Of a stretch of DNA of 64,000 nucleotides, positions 29,761 through 38,717 are shown one piece after another (position 1 is the first letter of the stretch; each line of letters opens with the position of its first letter). The stretch covers positions 181,599 to 245,598 of the forward strand of contig NZ_BJND01000020.1 in the NCBI RefSeq assembly GCF_006539505.1. Direction: 5' to 3'. This DNA comes from Streptomyces spinoverrucosus (GTDB lineage Bacteria > Actinomycetota > Actinomycetes > Streptomycetales > Streptomycetaceae). The notes below the pieces were generated by a model that was not told the origin of the DNA, searched no databases, and was given only the letters and a program-made list of their open reading frames with translations. A program made the position numbers and the translations under genes.

Positions 29761-30371
29761 CTCACTTGCCGAACTTGTTCTTCAGCTTCTCCTTGATCTC
29801 GTTCTTGATCTCCTTCTTGTCGACCGTGCCGCCCGTGCCCGTGCCGTCACCACCCACAGCTGTGGCATCGCCGGTATTGATGGCATCGGCGCTGGCGTTG
29901 CCGCCGGTGGCGTTACCGGTATTGATTTCGCACTTGCCCTTGCACTCGCCGACGCCGGAGTTGGCGTTACCGCCGGTGGCCTCACCGCCGACGGTGGTGT
30001 TCTCGGCATTGGCGTCGCCGCCGGTACCGATCCCGTCCGCGCTGTCGTCCTGGGTGAAGGCGACGGCCTGCTGCGGCGCGGCGGCCGGTGCGGCCATCGC
30101 GGTCGAGGGCAGTGCGATACCCGCGCCCACCAGCGCCACGGAAGCTCCGGCCAGTACGAAACGACGGGTCCAGATACGCTCGATCATTGGAATTCTCCAT
30201 TCTGCATCAATAGGGTTTGCAAACCGCCCCACGGAATACTCCGGGGACAATTTCCCGCCCTCGTGTTCTCCGGGACTTTCCCGGTGAGGACGTGCTTCCA
30301 ATAAACCCCGCGGGACAACGTGCGTCACGCCACTCGAATACGTGGCTTGACACCGAAAAATGATCTTGATA
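29761..30371. repeat. 611-bp direct repeat, copy B
   Basis: Second copy of 28088-28698. Both copies are in the same orientation and flank the plus-strand CxGxC-repeat gene, so recombination between them would delete that gene and one paralog. Confidence 0.9.
29762..30187 (-). CDS. Small secreted Gly/Asp/Ala-repeat protein with Lys-rich C-terminus (paralog B)
   Basis: A 141-aa near-duplicate of the protein at 28089-28514, with the same signal peptide and the same GDA/GNA repeat layout. Visible changes include GTATGG to GEATGG, GVGSCKGKC to GVGECKGKC, VITTGD to EINTGN, and Lys/Asn substitutions in the C-terminal helix. The start is ATG 30187, with the identical GGAG-containing leader. Retention of the reading frame with mostly substitutions suggests both copies are functional. 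Function unknown. Confidence 0.8.
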   Translation of the reverse strand: MIERIWTRRFVLAGASVALVGAGIALPSTAMAAPAAAPQQAVAFTQDDSADGIGTGGDANAENTTVGGEATGGNANSGVGECKGKCEINTGNATGGNASADAINTGDATAVGGDGTGTGGTVDKKEIKNEIKEKLKNKFGK

Positions 30372-30532
30372 GCGGTCGCCGACTCGCAGAAGTACGACGA
30401 TCCGCGCTCCGAGCGCGGCCGTGCGTTGGTGCTCCCGGCCCCGCTGGATCATGCTGGTCAGTGGAGTCCTTTCGCGTACGGGTCCCCGCAGGGACAGCGC
30501 GAAGGGAACTAGCGAGGGCGAGATGAGCGGCG

Positions 30533-32956
30533 ATGGAACGATTTCCCATCTCTCCTGGTGAGCGGCCGGAGGAGACGGACCCCTCCCGTCACTCGGCGGA
30601 CACGGCCTCGGCCACCATCAACGAGCAGGGCATCGTGATCGGTTGGAGTGAGGGTGCGCGTCGACTGCTCGGCTATGTGACCTCCGAAGTCATCGGACTG
30701 CCCGCCGCCCGCCTGCTCGCCGATGTCGTCAGCGATGCGGCGCGCCGGGCCCCACTCGGGCAGGAGCGGTGGAGCGGCACCGTGGCGCTGCGGCACCGGA
30801 ACGGCCACCGGGTGGACGTGGGACTGCTCGCGCACCGCTCGACGTCCACCAGCGGTGCCGGCAAGTGGCTTGTGCTGTCCCCCGTGCCAGGCACGCCCCG
30901 CACGCCATGGAGCGAAACCATGAGGGAATGGGCGTTCACCCAGTCCCCCTGCCTCTTGGCGATCTTCGACACGGACCTGCGCCTGATGCGGGCGAATGCC
31001 GGCGTGGAGCGCGCGCTGTCCCTGTCTGAGGCCGCGATGCAGGGGCTGCGTCTGCCGGACATCGCGCCGGATCCCGTGAGCGACGAGATCGCACGGAGGA
31101 TGCGCCTGGCGTTGGAGACCGGTGAGCCGCAGCACGTGGGGGCCTTCGTCCAGCCCACGGGTACGAGCGCGGCACACGACTGGGCGACCTCGCTGGCCCC
31201 TTTGCGGGACCCGGACGGCCAGGTGCGAGCCGTGTTCCTGGCCGCGCACGACAGGACGGAAGTCGAGAGCCCCCGGCAGCAGCCGTCCCTGTTGAGCGAC
31301 GCCGACGCCCACATCGGCACCACCCTGAACAGCGCCCGCACCGCGCAGGAACTGACCGACGTCACCGTCCCCCGGCTCGCCGACTTCGTGGCCGTAGACC
31401 TGCTCGACCCTCCCCCGCGCGGCGACGAGCCGACCCCCGGCCCAGCGGCAGGCCCGGTCGCCATGTGCCGTACCGCTGTGCGCTCGGTCCTCGCCGGAAG
31501 CCCGGAGTCCCCGGTGGGGGTCGGAGGGACGATCGTCTATCCGCCGCTGTCACCTCCCGCCGAGTGTCTGGCTGCGGGCCGTGGCGTGCTGTACGGGACA
31601 GACGACCTGGTCATTGCCCGGTGGGTGGCCCAGGACCCCGGAGCCGCCTGGATCCGCGAGTACGGGACCCATTCGATGATGGCGGTGCCCCTGCGCGCCG
31701 GCGGTGTCGCTCTCGGCATGGCCGTCTTCGCCCGTCACCAGCGCCGGGAGCCCTTCGAGCCGGAAGACCTGCGGCTGGCCGAGCGGCTCACGACGAGGGC
31801 GGCCGTCAGTATCCACAACGCACGCCGCCACCACACCCGGGAGCGCACCAACACCATGACCCTGCAGCGCAGCCTGCTCCCGCAGACGCTGCCCGATCAG
31901 CCGGCACTCGAGATCGCCTCCCGCTATCTGCCCGCCAGTACCGAGTCCGGCGTGGGCGGTGACTGGTTCGACGTGATCCCGCTGTCCGGGGCCCGGGTGG
32001 CCCTGGTCGTGGGCGACGTCGTCGGGCACGGCATGCGTGCCGCCGCCACCATGGGCCGGCTGCGCACCGCGGTACGCACCCTCGCGGACGTCGACCTGCC
32101 GCCCGACGAGCTGCTCACCCACCTCGACGACCTCATCATCCACCTGACCGCCGACGAGGCCGGCACGGAGGGCGCCGGGGGCATCGGCACCACCTGCCTG
32201 TACGTGGTCTACGACCCGGTCTCCCGCCACTGCACCCTCGCCCGGGCCGGCCATCCCCCGCCCGTCGTGGTCTCTCCCGACGGTGCCGTGTACCTCCTCG
32301 ATGTCCCGGTGGGCCCGCCGCTGGGGCTGGGGGGCCTGCCCTTCGAGACGGTGGACACCGAACTCGCCGAGGGCAGCATCCTCGCCCTCTACACCGATGG
32401 TCTGCTGCAGACCCGTGACCACGACATCGACGAGGCCCTGGACGGGATGTTCGCGGCCCTGTCCCGTCCCGCCTCCACCCTGGAGACGGTCTGCGACCGG
32501 GTACTGACAGGTCTGCTGACCCACCGCCCCGAGGACGACGTCGCCCTGCTCGTCGCCCGTACCCGTGCCCTCCATGCCGATCGGGTCGCCGCCTGGGACC
32601 TGCCGTCCGACCCCTCGATCGTCGCCCAGGCCCGTCGGCGTACCACCGACCAGCTGACGGTCTGGGGGCTCGATGAGGCCACCTTCGTCGCCGAACTCGT
32701 GGTCAGCGAACTGGTCACCAATGCCATCCGCTACGGCCGGCCGCCCATCCAGCTGCGGCTGATTCACGAGAACAGCACCCTGATCTGCGAAGTCTCCGAT
32801 TCGAGCAGCACCGCCCCGCACATGCGGCGTGCCCGGACCTTCGACGAGGGAGGGCGCGGCCTGCTGCTGGTCGCCCAGCTCGCCCAGCGCTGGGGCACCC
32901 GACACGCGCCCATCGGCAAGACCATCTGGGCCGAGCAGTCGCTCGCCGGGTACTGA
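30533..32956 (+). CDS. PAS-PAS-GAF-PP2C (SpoIIE/RsbU-like) phosphatase with C-terminal HATPase
   Basis: An 807-aa cytoplasmic signalling protein. A PAS domain lies at about residues 20-115 (INEQGIVIGWSEGARRLLGY), a second PAS-like region at 130-240, and a GAF domain at about 270-425. The PP2C phosphatase spans about 440-665 (SLLPQTLPDQPALEIASRYL, GGDWFDVIPL, GDVVGHGMRAAATMGRLR, ARAGHPPPVV). An RsbW-like HATPase sits at 690-805 (VVSELVTNAIRYG and EGGRGLLLVAQLA). Proteins of this kind set anti-anti-sigma phosphorylation in response to sensed signals; here phosphatase and kinase-like ATPase are fused. No membrane span is seen. The ATG at 30533 has only a weak GCGAG-type Shine-Dalgarno. Confidence 0.9.
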   Translation: MERFPISPGERPEETDPSRHSADTASATINEQGIVIGWSEGARRLLGYVTSEVIGLPAARLLADVVSDAARRAPLGQERWSGTVALRHRNGHRVDVGLLAHRSTSTSGAGKWLVLSPVPGTPRTPWSETMREWAFTQSPCLLAIFDTDLRLMRANAGVERALSLSEAAMQGLRLPDIAPDPVSDEIARRMRLALETGEPQHVGAFVQPTGTSAAHDWATSLAPLRDPDGQVRAVFLAAHDRTEVESPRQQPSLLSDADAHIGTTLNSARTAQELTDVTVPRLADFVAVDLLDPPPRGDEPTPGPAAGPVAMCRTAVRSVLAGSPESPVGVGGTIVYPPLSPPAECLAAGRGVLYGTDDLVIARWVAQDPGAAWIREYGTHSMMAVPLRAGGVALGMAVFARHQRREPFEPEDLRLAERLTTRAAVSIHNARRHHTRERTNTMTLQRSLLPQTLPDQPALEIASRYLPASTESGVGGDWFDVIPLSGARVALVVGDVVGHGMRAAATMGRLRTAVRTLADVDLPPDELLTHLDDLIIHLTADEAGTEGAGGIGTTCLYVVYDPVSRHCTLARAGHPPPVVVSPDGAVYLLDVPVGPPLGLGGLPFETVDTELAEGSILALYTDGLLQTRDHDIDEALDGMFAALSRPASTLETVCDRVLTGLLTHRPEDDVALLVARTRALHADRVAAWDLPSDPSIVAQARRRTTDQLTVWGLDEATFVAELVVSELVTNAIRYGRPPIQLRLIHENSTLICEVSDSSSTAPHMRRARTFDEGGRGLLLVAQLAQRWGTRHAPIGKTIWAEQSLAGY

Positions 32957-33145
32957 GGGCGCATCGCGCCGTGGCACGCACGCCGGCGGGTGCTGTGACA
33001 CGCCTGTGACAGTCCGACGACACCGTTATGAAGTCGCGCCCGCAACCTTTTTAACCAGGAGGACAAATACGACATTCCGGCACATGTCCCCCGCTCCCGA
33101 AGCCGTGAGCAGGGATGACGGAGCCGATCTTTCGGAGAGAGTCCC

Positions 33146-33376
33146 ATGAGCCTCACCCTCGCCACACCGCACGCCGAAGCCCCCGCACTCGCGCTGGCCC
33201 CGCGCGAACAGGAGACCCTGCAGCACATCGCCGCAGGACGCACCTACCTGCAGACGGCCCGCCACATGGGACTCTCCAAGCACACGGTGGACGCCTATCT
33301 CCGCCGCATCCGGGCCAAGCTGGGCATCAACAGCACGGCAGAACTGACCCGGCTGGCCATCTCCCTGGGCCTGTGA
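33146..33376 (+). CDS. Stand-alone LuxR-type HTH regulator
   Basis: A 76-aa protein that is little more than a LuxR/NarL HTH. LAPREQETLQHIAAGRTYLQ starts the domain, KHTVDAYLRRIRAKLGI is the recognition-helix region, and the protein ends soon after. There is no receiver or ligand-binding domain, so any control must come from expression level or a partner. ATG 33146 is preceded by GGAGAG at good spacing. It follows the PAS-PP2C phosphatase gene on the same strand with a 189-bp gap and converges with the Ser/Thr kinase gene. Targets are unknown. Confidence 0.85.
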   Translation: MSLTLATPHAEAPALALAPREQETLQHIAAGRTYLQTARHMGLSKHTVDAYLRRIRAKLGINSTAELTRLAISLGL

Positions 33377-33393
33377 CGCCCGGCAGAAGCGGT

Positions 33394-34392
33394 CTACGGC
33401 CCGCCGGGCGGGCCGCGGAAGACCGGCCGGGCCCAGGCCGGAGGCTCCGGGGGTGGCGCCGGGATCCCCGAGACACCGAGAGGCCCAGCATCCACTTGGG
33501 AGGGTGGATGAGCGCCTCGGCCCACGCCGTGCCCCGTGGCGACACGCAGGGCCGCCACGAAGTCCAGGCAGGAGCCGTAGCGGTCCTCGGGGATCTTCGC
33601 CAGGCCCTTTGCCATGACGTCGGCCGCGGCGGGCGCGATCCCCGGCAGCCGCTCGGTCAGACGAGGCGGCTGGTCGTACTGGTGCGCCCACAGCAGCGCC
33701 ACGTCCTCGTCCCGTTGGAAGGGCGGCCCGCCGGCGAGGCATTCGTAGACCACGCAGGCGAGGCTGTAGAGATCGCACCGGCCGTCCACCGGCCGGCCGG
33801 AGATCTGTTCCGGCGCCATGTAGTCGAGCGTGCCGACGAACTCGCCCGCGGCGGTGAAGCCACTGAGCGACAGCGACTTCTTCGTCAGCCCGAAGTCCGT
33901 GAGATAGACGTGTTCGGGGTGGTCGCTGTCGGTGCCCGCGGCGACGAGGATGTTGCCTGGCTTGACATCCCGGTGCACCAGATCGTGCTCATGGGCCGCG
34001 TCGAGTGCGGATGCCACCTGGGTGGCGATGCGCAGGGCGGTCGGGACGGGGAGTGGGCCCTCCCGGTCCAGCATGGCCCGCAGGTCCAGACCGGAGACGT
34101 AACGCATGGCGATGTACAGGACGCCGTCGGTCTCACCGGCTTCGAAGATCGGCACGATGTGCGGGTGGTCGATCGCCGCGGCCACCCGTGACTCGTAGGT
34201 GAAGCGGCGCCGAAAGGTGTCGTCGGCAGCGCGCTCCGGGGCGATCAGCTTGAGCGCCACCGTGCGGTCCAGACGGAGGTCCTTCGCGCGGTAGACGACG
34301 GCCATGCCACCGCGGCCGATCACACGCTCGATCCGATAGCCCGCGATCTGCTTCCCGATCAGGCCGGAGGGCCGGCCCGTGTACAGACTCAT
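33394..34392 (-). CDS. Ser/Thr protein kinase (Hanks type), soluble
   Basis: About 332-aa kinase with the full active-site set: glycine loop IGRGGMAVVYRA, VALKLI lysine, catalytic loop HRDVKPGNILV, DFG as DFGLTKK, and APE as MAPEQISG. It lacks the transmembrane and PASTA regions of PknB and ends in a Pro-rich tail of about 40 residues. I chose ATG 34392, just before the kinase domain (MSLYTGRPSG); the same frame stays open upstream but that stretch has no kinase-like content. It is divergent from the pseudokinase gene at 34692 and convergent with the LuxR-HTH gene. Substrates are unknown. Confidence 0.88.
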   Translation of the reverse strand: MSLYTGRPSGLIGKQIAGYRIERVIGRGGMAVVYRAKDLRLDRTVALKLIAPERAADDTFRRRFTYESRVAAAIDHPHIVPIFEAGETDGVLYIAMRYVSGLDLRAMLDREGPLPVPTALRIATQVASALDAAHEHDLVHRDVKPGNILVAAGTDSDHPEHVYLTDFGLTKKSLSLSGFTAAGEFVGTLDYMAPEQISGRPVDGRCDLYSLACVVYECLAGGPPFQRDEDVALLWAHQYDQPPRLTERLPGIAPAAADVMAKGLAKIPEDRYGSCLDFVAALRVATGHGVGRGAHPPSQVDAGPLGVSGIPAPPPEPPAWARPVFRGPPGGP

Positions 34393-34691
34393 GTCATTCA
34401 CTGCCGTGCCCACATAGCGCCACTTCAGGCGAAAAGTGCCGCTTCCTACGTGCGATTCTATCCACCGCCGCCCACTCCCGCCGGACCGTGGGCGTCGGCC
34501 GGGATCAGGGGTGCGCTCTGTTCCGATGGAGGGGAGTGAGGACGCCGGTCCGACGCAAGGGGTGCCGTGCACTGACGGAACGTCAAAAATTCGGCCGCGC
34601 CCGAATATGCGCCGCCCTCGTTGAACACACTCCGTGGCGCCCCGCGTACCTCTGGGAAAGGTGAGAGCCATGCGTTCAGCGAGGGATGACC
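34393..34691. other. Divergent intergenic region between kinase and pseudokinase genes (299 bp)
   Basis: No gene or RNA element is recognised. It must carry the promoters of both divergent genes, though I see no confident -35/-10 pair. A GAGGG Shine-Dalgarno at its right end belongs to the pseudokinase gene. Confidence 0.4.
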
Positions 34692-36341
34692 ATGAGCAAG
34701 GCGTACGTCTCCGCACACCAGTTGGTCGCCGGGAGGTACCGCCTCCTTGAGGTCGTCCATCGCGAAACGAACCGCGTCTGCTGGTACGGGGAGGACGTCG
34801 AGGCCGGGCGCCCCTGTCTGCTGACGCAGGTCGGGCTGCCGGGCGAGCCGGACGGGGACGCGGCGCGCCGGACCATCGGACGCATCATGCGCACGTCGGA
34901 GACGATGGCACGGCTGTGCCCCGGCCGGGTCGCGACCGTCGTCGACGCGGTCGCCGAGCAGGGCGCGCTGTGGACGGTCACCGAGTGGATCGGCGGTACG
35001 CCGCTCGGGGAACTCCTCGCGGAGCACGGCTCGTTCAACTACGTACGGGCGGCCCGGATCGGGCTGGAGCTGCTCGACGTGCTGGAGGCCGCGCACGGCC
35101 AAGGCATCACGCACGGCGAGCTGAGCCCCGGCCAGGTCCTCGTCCGCGAGGACGGTCCGGTCGTGGTGGCGGGCTTCGGGCTGGCGGGCGCGACCCTGGC
35201 CCCACGGCTCACGGCGTTGTCGTACGCCTCCCCGGAGCAGGCCCGCGACGAGCGCATCGGCCCCGCCGCCGACCTGTGGGCGCTGGGGGCGATCCTCTAC
35301 ACCATGGTCGAGGGGCGCCCGCCGTTCCGGGACCGGGACCGGCCCGAGGCCACGCTGAAGGGCGTGGACCGGCTCCCGCTGCGCCAACCGCTGCGCGCCG
35401 GGCCGCTCACCCAGGCCGTCCAGGGGCTGCTGCGCAAGGACTCCCGGGAGCGCCTCACCCGGCCCGTGGTGCGCCAGTCGCTCAGCCGGGTGCTCAACGA
35501 GGACCCCGACGCGGCCCTGCCCACCGCACCGGTCCCCCGGCTGCGCCGCGCGTACGCCACGGCCCTGCACGCCACCGACCCGGGGTGGAGCAGGCGGACC
35601 ATGATCGCCGGGACGGCCCTGGCCGTGGTCACGGTCGCTGTCGCCGTCCTCGCCGTGACCCGCGAGCTGCCCGGTACGAATACCTCCGCGTCCGGCACCG
35701 AGCCCCGACCGCCCGCCTCCGCGGCCACACCGGCGCCGAACCGCCCGTCCACCCCCGCACCGACTCCGGCATCACCGACCCCGGCATCACCGGCGCCGAC
35801 CAGCCCGAGCGCCCCGACCACTCCGAGCACCCCGCCCACCAGCGCGGCCCCGTCCCCCTCGGCCCCCGCCCTGCCGCCGGGCTTCCGCACCTACCGCTCC
35901 CCCGAGGGCTTCTCCATCGCCCTCCCCGAGGGCTGGAAACCACTGAGCACGACACGCGCGTCCGACCTGGCGTACCGCGTGGTGCTCGGCGCGCCCGACG
36001 ATCCGCGCACGCTGGCGGTGACGTACAGCAAGCGCATCGGGCCGGACCCGGTCGCCGTCTGGCGCGACGACGTCGAACCGGGGCTGAAGCAGGCCGCCGA
36101 CGACTATCGGCGGCTCGGGGAGATCGAAGCGACGACGTACCGGGGGCAGCAGGCCGCAGACATGGAGTGGCTCGCCGACGTCGACGGCACCCGGGTGCGC
36201 ACCCTGGGCCGCGGCTTCCTCATCGGCGACGGCCGCGGCTACTCACTGCGCTGGACGACCCCGGCCGAGGACTGGGACGACGCCGAGAACCGCCAGGCAC
36301 TGGACGTCTTCCTGCGCACCTTCCGCCCGGCCGAGGACTGA
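34692..36341 (+). CDS. Membrane-anchored pseudokinase with extracytoplasmic domain
   Basis: A 549-aa protein with a kinase-like N-terminal domain (residues 10-265) whose catalytic residues are altered. The catalytic loop reads THGELSPGQVLV instead of HRDxKPxN, the metal-binding motif is AGFGLAG instead of DFG, and no VAxK lysine is evident. The fold is still recognisable from YASPEQARDERIGPAADLWA. One membrane span follows (about 295-315, MIAGTALAVVTVAVAVLAVT), then a Pro/Thr/Ser-rich linker, then an external domain (about 385-545) starting FRTYRSPEGFSIALPEGWKP. I chose ATG 34692 for Shine-Dalgarno spacing; an ATG six bases earlier is in frame. It may sense or scaffold rather than phosphorylate. 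Confidence 0.85.
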   Translation: MSKAYVSAHQLVAGRYRLLEVVHRETNRVCWYGEDVEAGRPCLLTQVGLPGEPDGDAARRTIGRIMRTSETMARLCPGRVATVVDAVAEQGALWTVTEWIGGTPLGELLAEHGSFNYVRAARIGLELLDVLEAAHGQGITHGELSPGQVLVREDGPVVVAGFGLAGATLAPRLTALSYASPEQARDERIGPAADLWALGAILYTMVEGRPPFRDRDRPEATLKGVDRLPLRQPLRAGPLTQAVQGLLRKDSRERLTRPVVRQSLSRVLNEDPDAALPTAPVPRLRRAYATALHATDPGWSRRTMIAGTALAVVTVAVAVLAVTRELPGTNTSASGTEPRPPASAATPAPNRPSTPAPTPASPTPASPAPTSPSAPTTPSTPPTSAAPSPSAPALPPGFRTYRSPEGFSIALPEGWKPLSTTRASDLAYRVVLGAPDDPRTLAVTYSKRIGPDPVAVWRDDVEPGLKQAADDYRRLGEIEATTYRGQQAADMEWLADVDGTRVRTLGRGFLIGDGRGYSLRWTTPAEDWDDAENRQALDVFLRTFRPAED

Positions 36342-36415
36342 TGGCCGGGGCCCACTGATCCCCATCGCTCGCCGCTGCGCCGTTTCCGCTCGCACCACAC
36401 GGAAACTCGCCCCTT

Positions 36416-37387
36416 ATGGTGCGAATCGGATACACGATGATGACCGAACAGGCCGGCCCCCGTGATCTCGTGGACCACGTGGTGCGGGCCGAGGACGCCG
36501 GGTTCGACTTCTCCGTGACCTCGGACCACTACTTTCCGTGGCTGCGCTCGCAGGGCCACTCCCCGTACGCGTGGAGTGTGCTGGGCGCGGCCGCGCAGGC
36601 GACGGACCGCATCCCGCTGATGACCTACGTGACGTGTCCGACCTTCCGCTACCACCCGGCGGTGGTGGCGCAGAAGGCGGCGACCATGCAGTTGCTGTCG
36701 CAGGGCCGCTTCCGGCTGGGTCTCGGGTCGGGCGAGAACCTCAACGAGCATGTGGTGGGCGGCGGTTGGCCGTCCGTCGACGTACGGCACGAGATGCTGG
36801 AGGAAGCGGTCGAGATCATCCGGGCGCTGTTCGCGGGCGGCCATGTGAACCATCGCGGTACGCACTTCGACGTGGAGTCGGCCCGGCTGTGGGACGTGCC
36901 CGACGAGCCGCCGCAGATCGGCATCGCCGTCTCCGGCGAACGCTCCTGCGCGCTGGCGGGCCGACTCGCCGACCTCGTCATCGCCACGGAACCGAAGCCG
37001 GGCCTGCTGGAGGCCTTCGACCGGCACGGCGGCACGGGCAAGCCGCGGGTGGGCCAGTTGCCGGTCTGCTACGACACCGACCGCGACGCGGCGGTGAAGC
37101 GGGCGCACGCGCAGTTCCGCTGGTTCGGCAGCGGCTGGAAGGTGAACTCCGAGCTGCCGCACCCGGATTCCTTCGAGTCGGCCACTCAGTTCGTGTCACC
37201 GGACGACGTCGCCGAGTCGATTCCCTGCGGTGACGACCCGGATGACTTCGTGGCGGCGGTACGCCCGTACGCCGAGGCCGGGTTCACGGAGATCGCCCTC
37301 GTCCAGATCGGCGGCGACTCGCAGCCGGAGTACCTGGACTGGTCGGCGAAGACCCTGCTGCCGGCACTGCGCGACGCCCTCGGGTGA
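36416..37387 (+). CDS. LLM-class (F420- or flavin-dependent) oxidoreductase
   Basis: A 323-aa TIM-barrel luciferase-like oxidoreductase. Family signatures: an opening IGYTMMTEQAGPRDLVDHVV, TSDHYFPW, GRFRLGLGSGENLNEHV (residues about 95-115) and a C-terminal GFTEIALVQIGGD. The pattern fits the F420-dependent class related to glucose-6-phosphate dehydrogenase Fgd. The real substrate cannot be told from sequence. It starts at ATG 36416, 74 bp after the pseudokinase gene. The SsgA-like gene follows on the same strand. Confidence 0.85.
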   Translation: MVRIGYTMMTEQAGPRDLVDHVVRAEDAGFDFSVTSDHYFPWLRSQGHSPYAWSVLGAAAQATDRIPLMTYVTCPTFRYHPAVVAQKAATMQLLSQGRFRLGLGSGENLNEHVVGGGWPSVDVRHEMLEEAVEIIRALFAGGHVNHRGTHFDVESARLWDVPDEPPQIGIAVSGERSCALAGRLADLVIATEPKPGLLEAFDRHGGTGKPRVGQLPVCYDTDRDAAVKRAHAQFRWFGSGWKVNSELPHPDSFESATQFVSPDDVAESIPCGDDPDDFVAAVRPYAEAGFTEIALVQIGGDSQPEYLDWSAKTLLPALRDALG

Positions 37388-37488
37388 ACTCCGGGGCGAG
37401 TAGCGGAGAATCACCCTCAGCACTGAGCATCACGCGCTCGACAGGGGTACTAGAGGTCTCTACGACCGTTCTCCTCGGAGGCCCTCTC

Positions 37489-37914
37489 GTGAACCCCAAT
37501 GTGCACAAGACCTTGGTCATGCAGCTCCAGGCGGGCGCCACGGAACGCTTCCCCGTGCTCGCCCACCTCAGCTACGACGCCGACGACCCGTTCGCCGTCA
37601 CCGCGGTGTTCAGTCACGACGGGCATGTGCTGGCCCGGTGGCGGCTGGACCGCGAGATGGTCCTCGACGGGCTGCACCGGCCCGTCGGCATGGGCGATGT
37701 GCGGTTCCGCCCGGTGTCGACGGGCGTGTGGGAGGAGCTGCGCATGGAGTTCCTCGGCGACGCCCGGTCCGACGGCGAACGCCATCATGCGGTGGTGTTC
37801 GCCTGGGCCCCGGCCGTGGAGTCGTTCCTGCGCCAGACCCACGAGATCGTCGCGCCCGGTCAGGAGCGGATCGAGGTGGACCACTTCCTGGCCGAGGTCA
37901 TCGCCGAGGGCTGA
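37489..37914 (+). CDS. SsgA-like protein (SALP), sporulation/cell-division regulator
   Basis: A 141-aa cytoplasmic protein of the SsgA/SsgB family, found only in morphologically complex actinomycetes, whose members help place septa and remodel peptidoglycan during sporulation. Family features: FPVLAHLSYDADDPFAVTAVF (near residue 20), WRLDREMVLDGLHRPVGMGD (near residue 50) and a C-terminal ESFLRQTHEIVAPGQE. The start is GTG 37489, with GGAGG seven bases upstream; the frame is open earlier but that region lacks homologous sequence. Which SALP subgroup it belongs to cannot be decided here. Confidence 0.9.
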   Translation: MNPNVHKTLVMQLQAGATERFPVLAHLSYDADDPFAVTAVFSHDGHVLARWRLDREMVLDGLHRPVGMGDVRFRPVSTGVWEELRMEFLGDARSDGERHHAVVFAWAPAVESFLRQTHEIVAPGQERIEVDHFLAEVIAEG

Positions 37915-38038
37915 GGGTGCGGCGGGAGTTGAGCGAGCGTAGGCATGCCTGGGCGCGTGGCGGAGTTGAGTAGCCGTACTCATGTCCGGGTCGCCCGGCG
38001 CCGCCACCATGGGGCTCCCACGAAGAGGAGTGGTCCCC

Positions 38039-38704
38039 ATGTCCGCTGTCAGTCCCGAGCCACGCCCGATGCCGCCGCTGTCCGTCACCCGCTCCGGCCG
38101 GCGCCTGCCCCTGCTGCTCGCCGCGCTGGTGGTCGTGGCACTGGCGGTCTCCGCCTGGGAGCCGCACGACCGGGCGACCTGGTTCCTGGAGACGGTGTGG
38201 GTGATCGTCGGACTGCCGCTGCTGTTCCTGACCTGGCGGCGGTTCCCGATGACCGGCCTGCTGTGCTGCCTGCTGGCCGCGCACGCGCTGGTCCTGGTGC
38301 TGGGCGGCCACTACACGTACGCGCAGGTCCCGCTCGGTGACTGGGTGCGCGACACCTTCGGCCTGGACCGCAACCCCTACGACCGCTTCGGTCACCTCAT
38401 GCAGGGCTTCGCACCCGCCATCCTGGTACGGGAGTTGCTCGTGCGCACCTCACCGCTGCGCGGCAGCCGCTGGCTGGCGCCGCTGACCGTGTGCGCGTGC
38501 CTCGCCTTCAGCGCGGTCTTCGAGATGCTGGAGTGGGCGGCGGCCGTGATCGGCGGCGAGGCGGCGGACGCGTTCCTGGCCACGCAGGGCGACGTGTGGG
38601 ACACGCAGTGGGACATGTTCTGCGCCCTGATCGGCGCCACCGCCTCGCTGCTCCTGCTCAGCCGGTTCCACGACCGGCAGCTGGCCGCGCTGTCCCGTCA
38701 GTGA
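38039..38704 (+). CDS. DUF2238/YjdF-family integral membrane protein
   Basis: A 221-aa membrane protein with about six hydrophobic helices. Conserved polar segments between them include RNPYDRFGHLMQGFAPAILV (near residue 113) and GDVWDTQWDMFCALIGA (near residue 182), typical of the DUF2238 family, whose function is unknown. The start is ATG 38039, downstream of GGAG. It converges with the next membrane-protein gene. No obvious operon partner. Confidence 0.8.
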   Translation: MSAVSPEPRPMPPLSVTRSGRRLPLLLAALVVVALAVSAWEPHDRATWFLETVWVIVGLPLLFLTWRRFPMTGLLCCLLAAHALVLVLGGHYTYAQVPLGDWVRDTFGLDRNPYDRFGHLMQGFAPAILVRELLVRTSPLRGSRWLAPLTVCACLAFSAVFEMLEWAAAVIGGEAADAFLATQGDVWDTQWDMFCALIGATASLLLLSRFHDRQLAALSRQ

Positions 38705-38717
38705 CGCGTACGACGGC

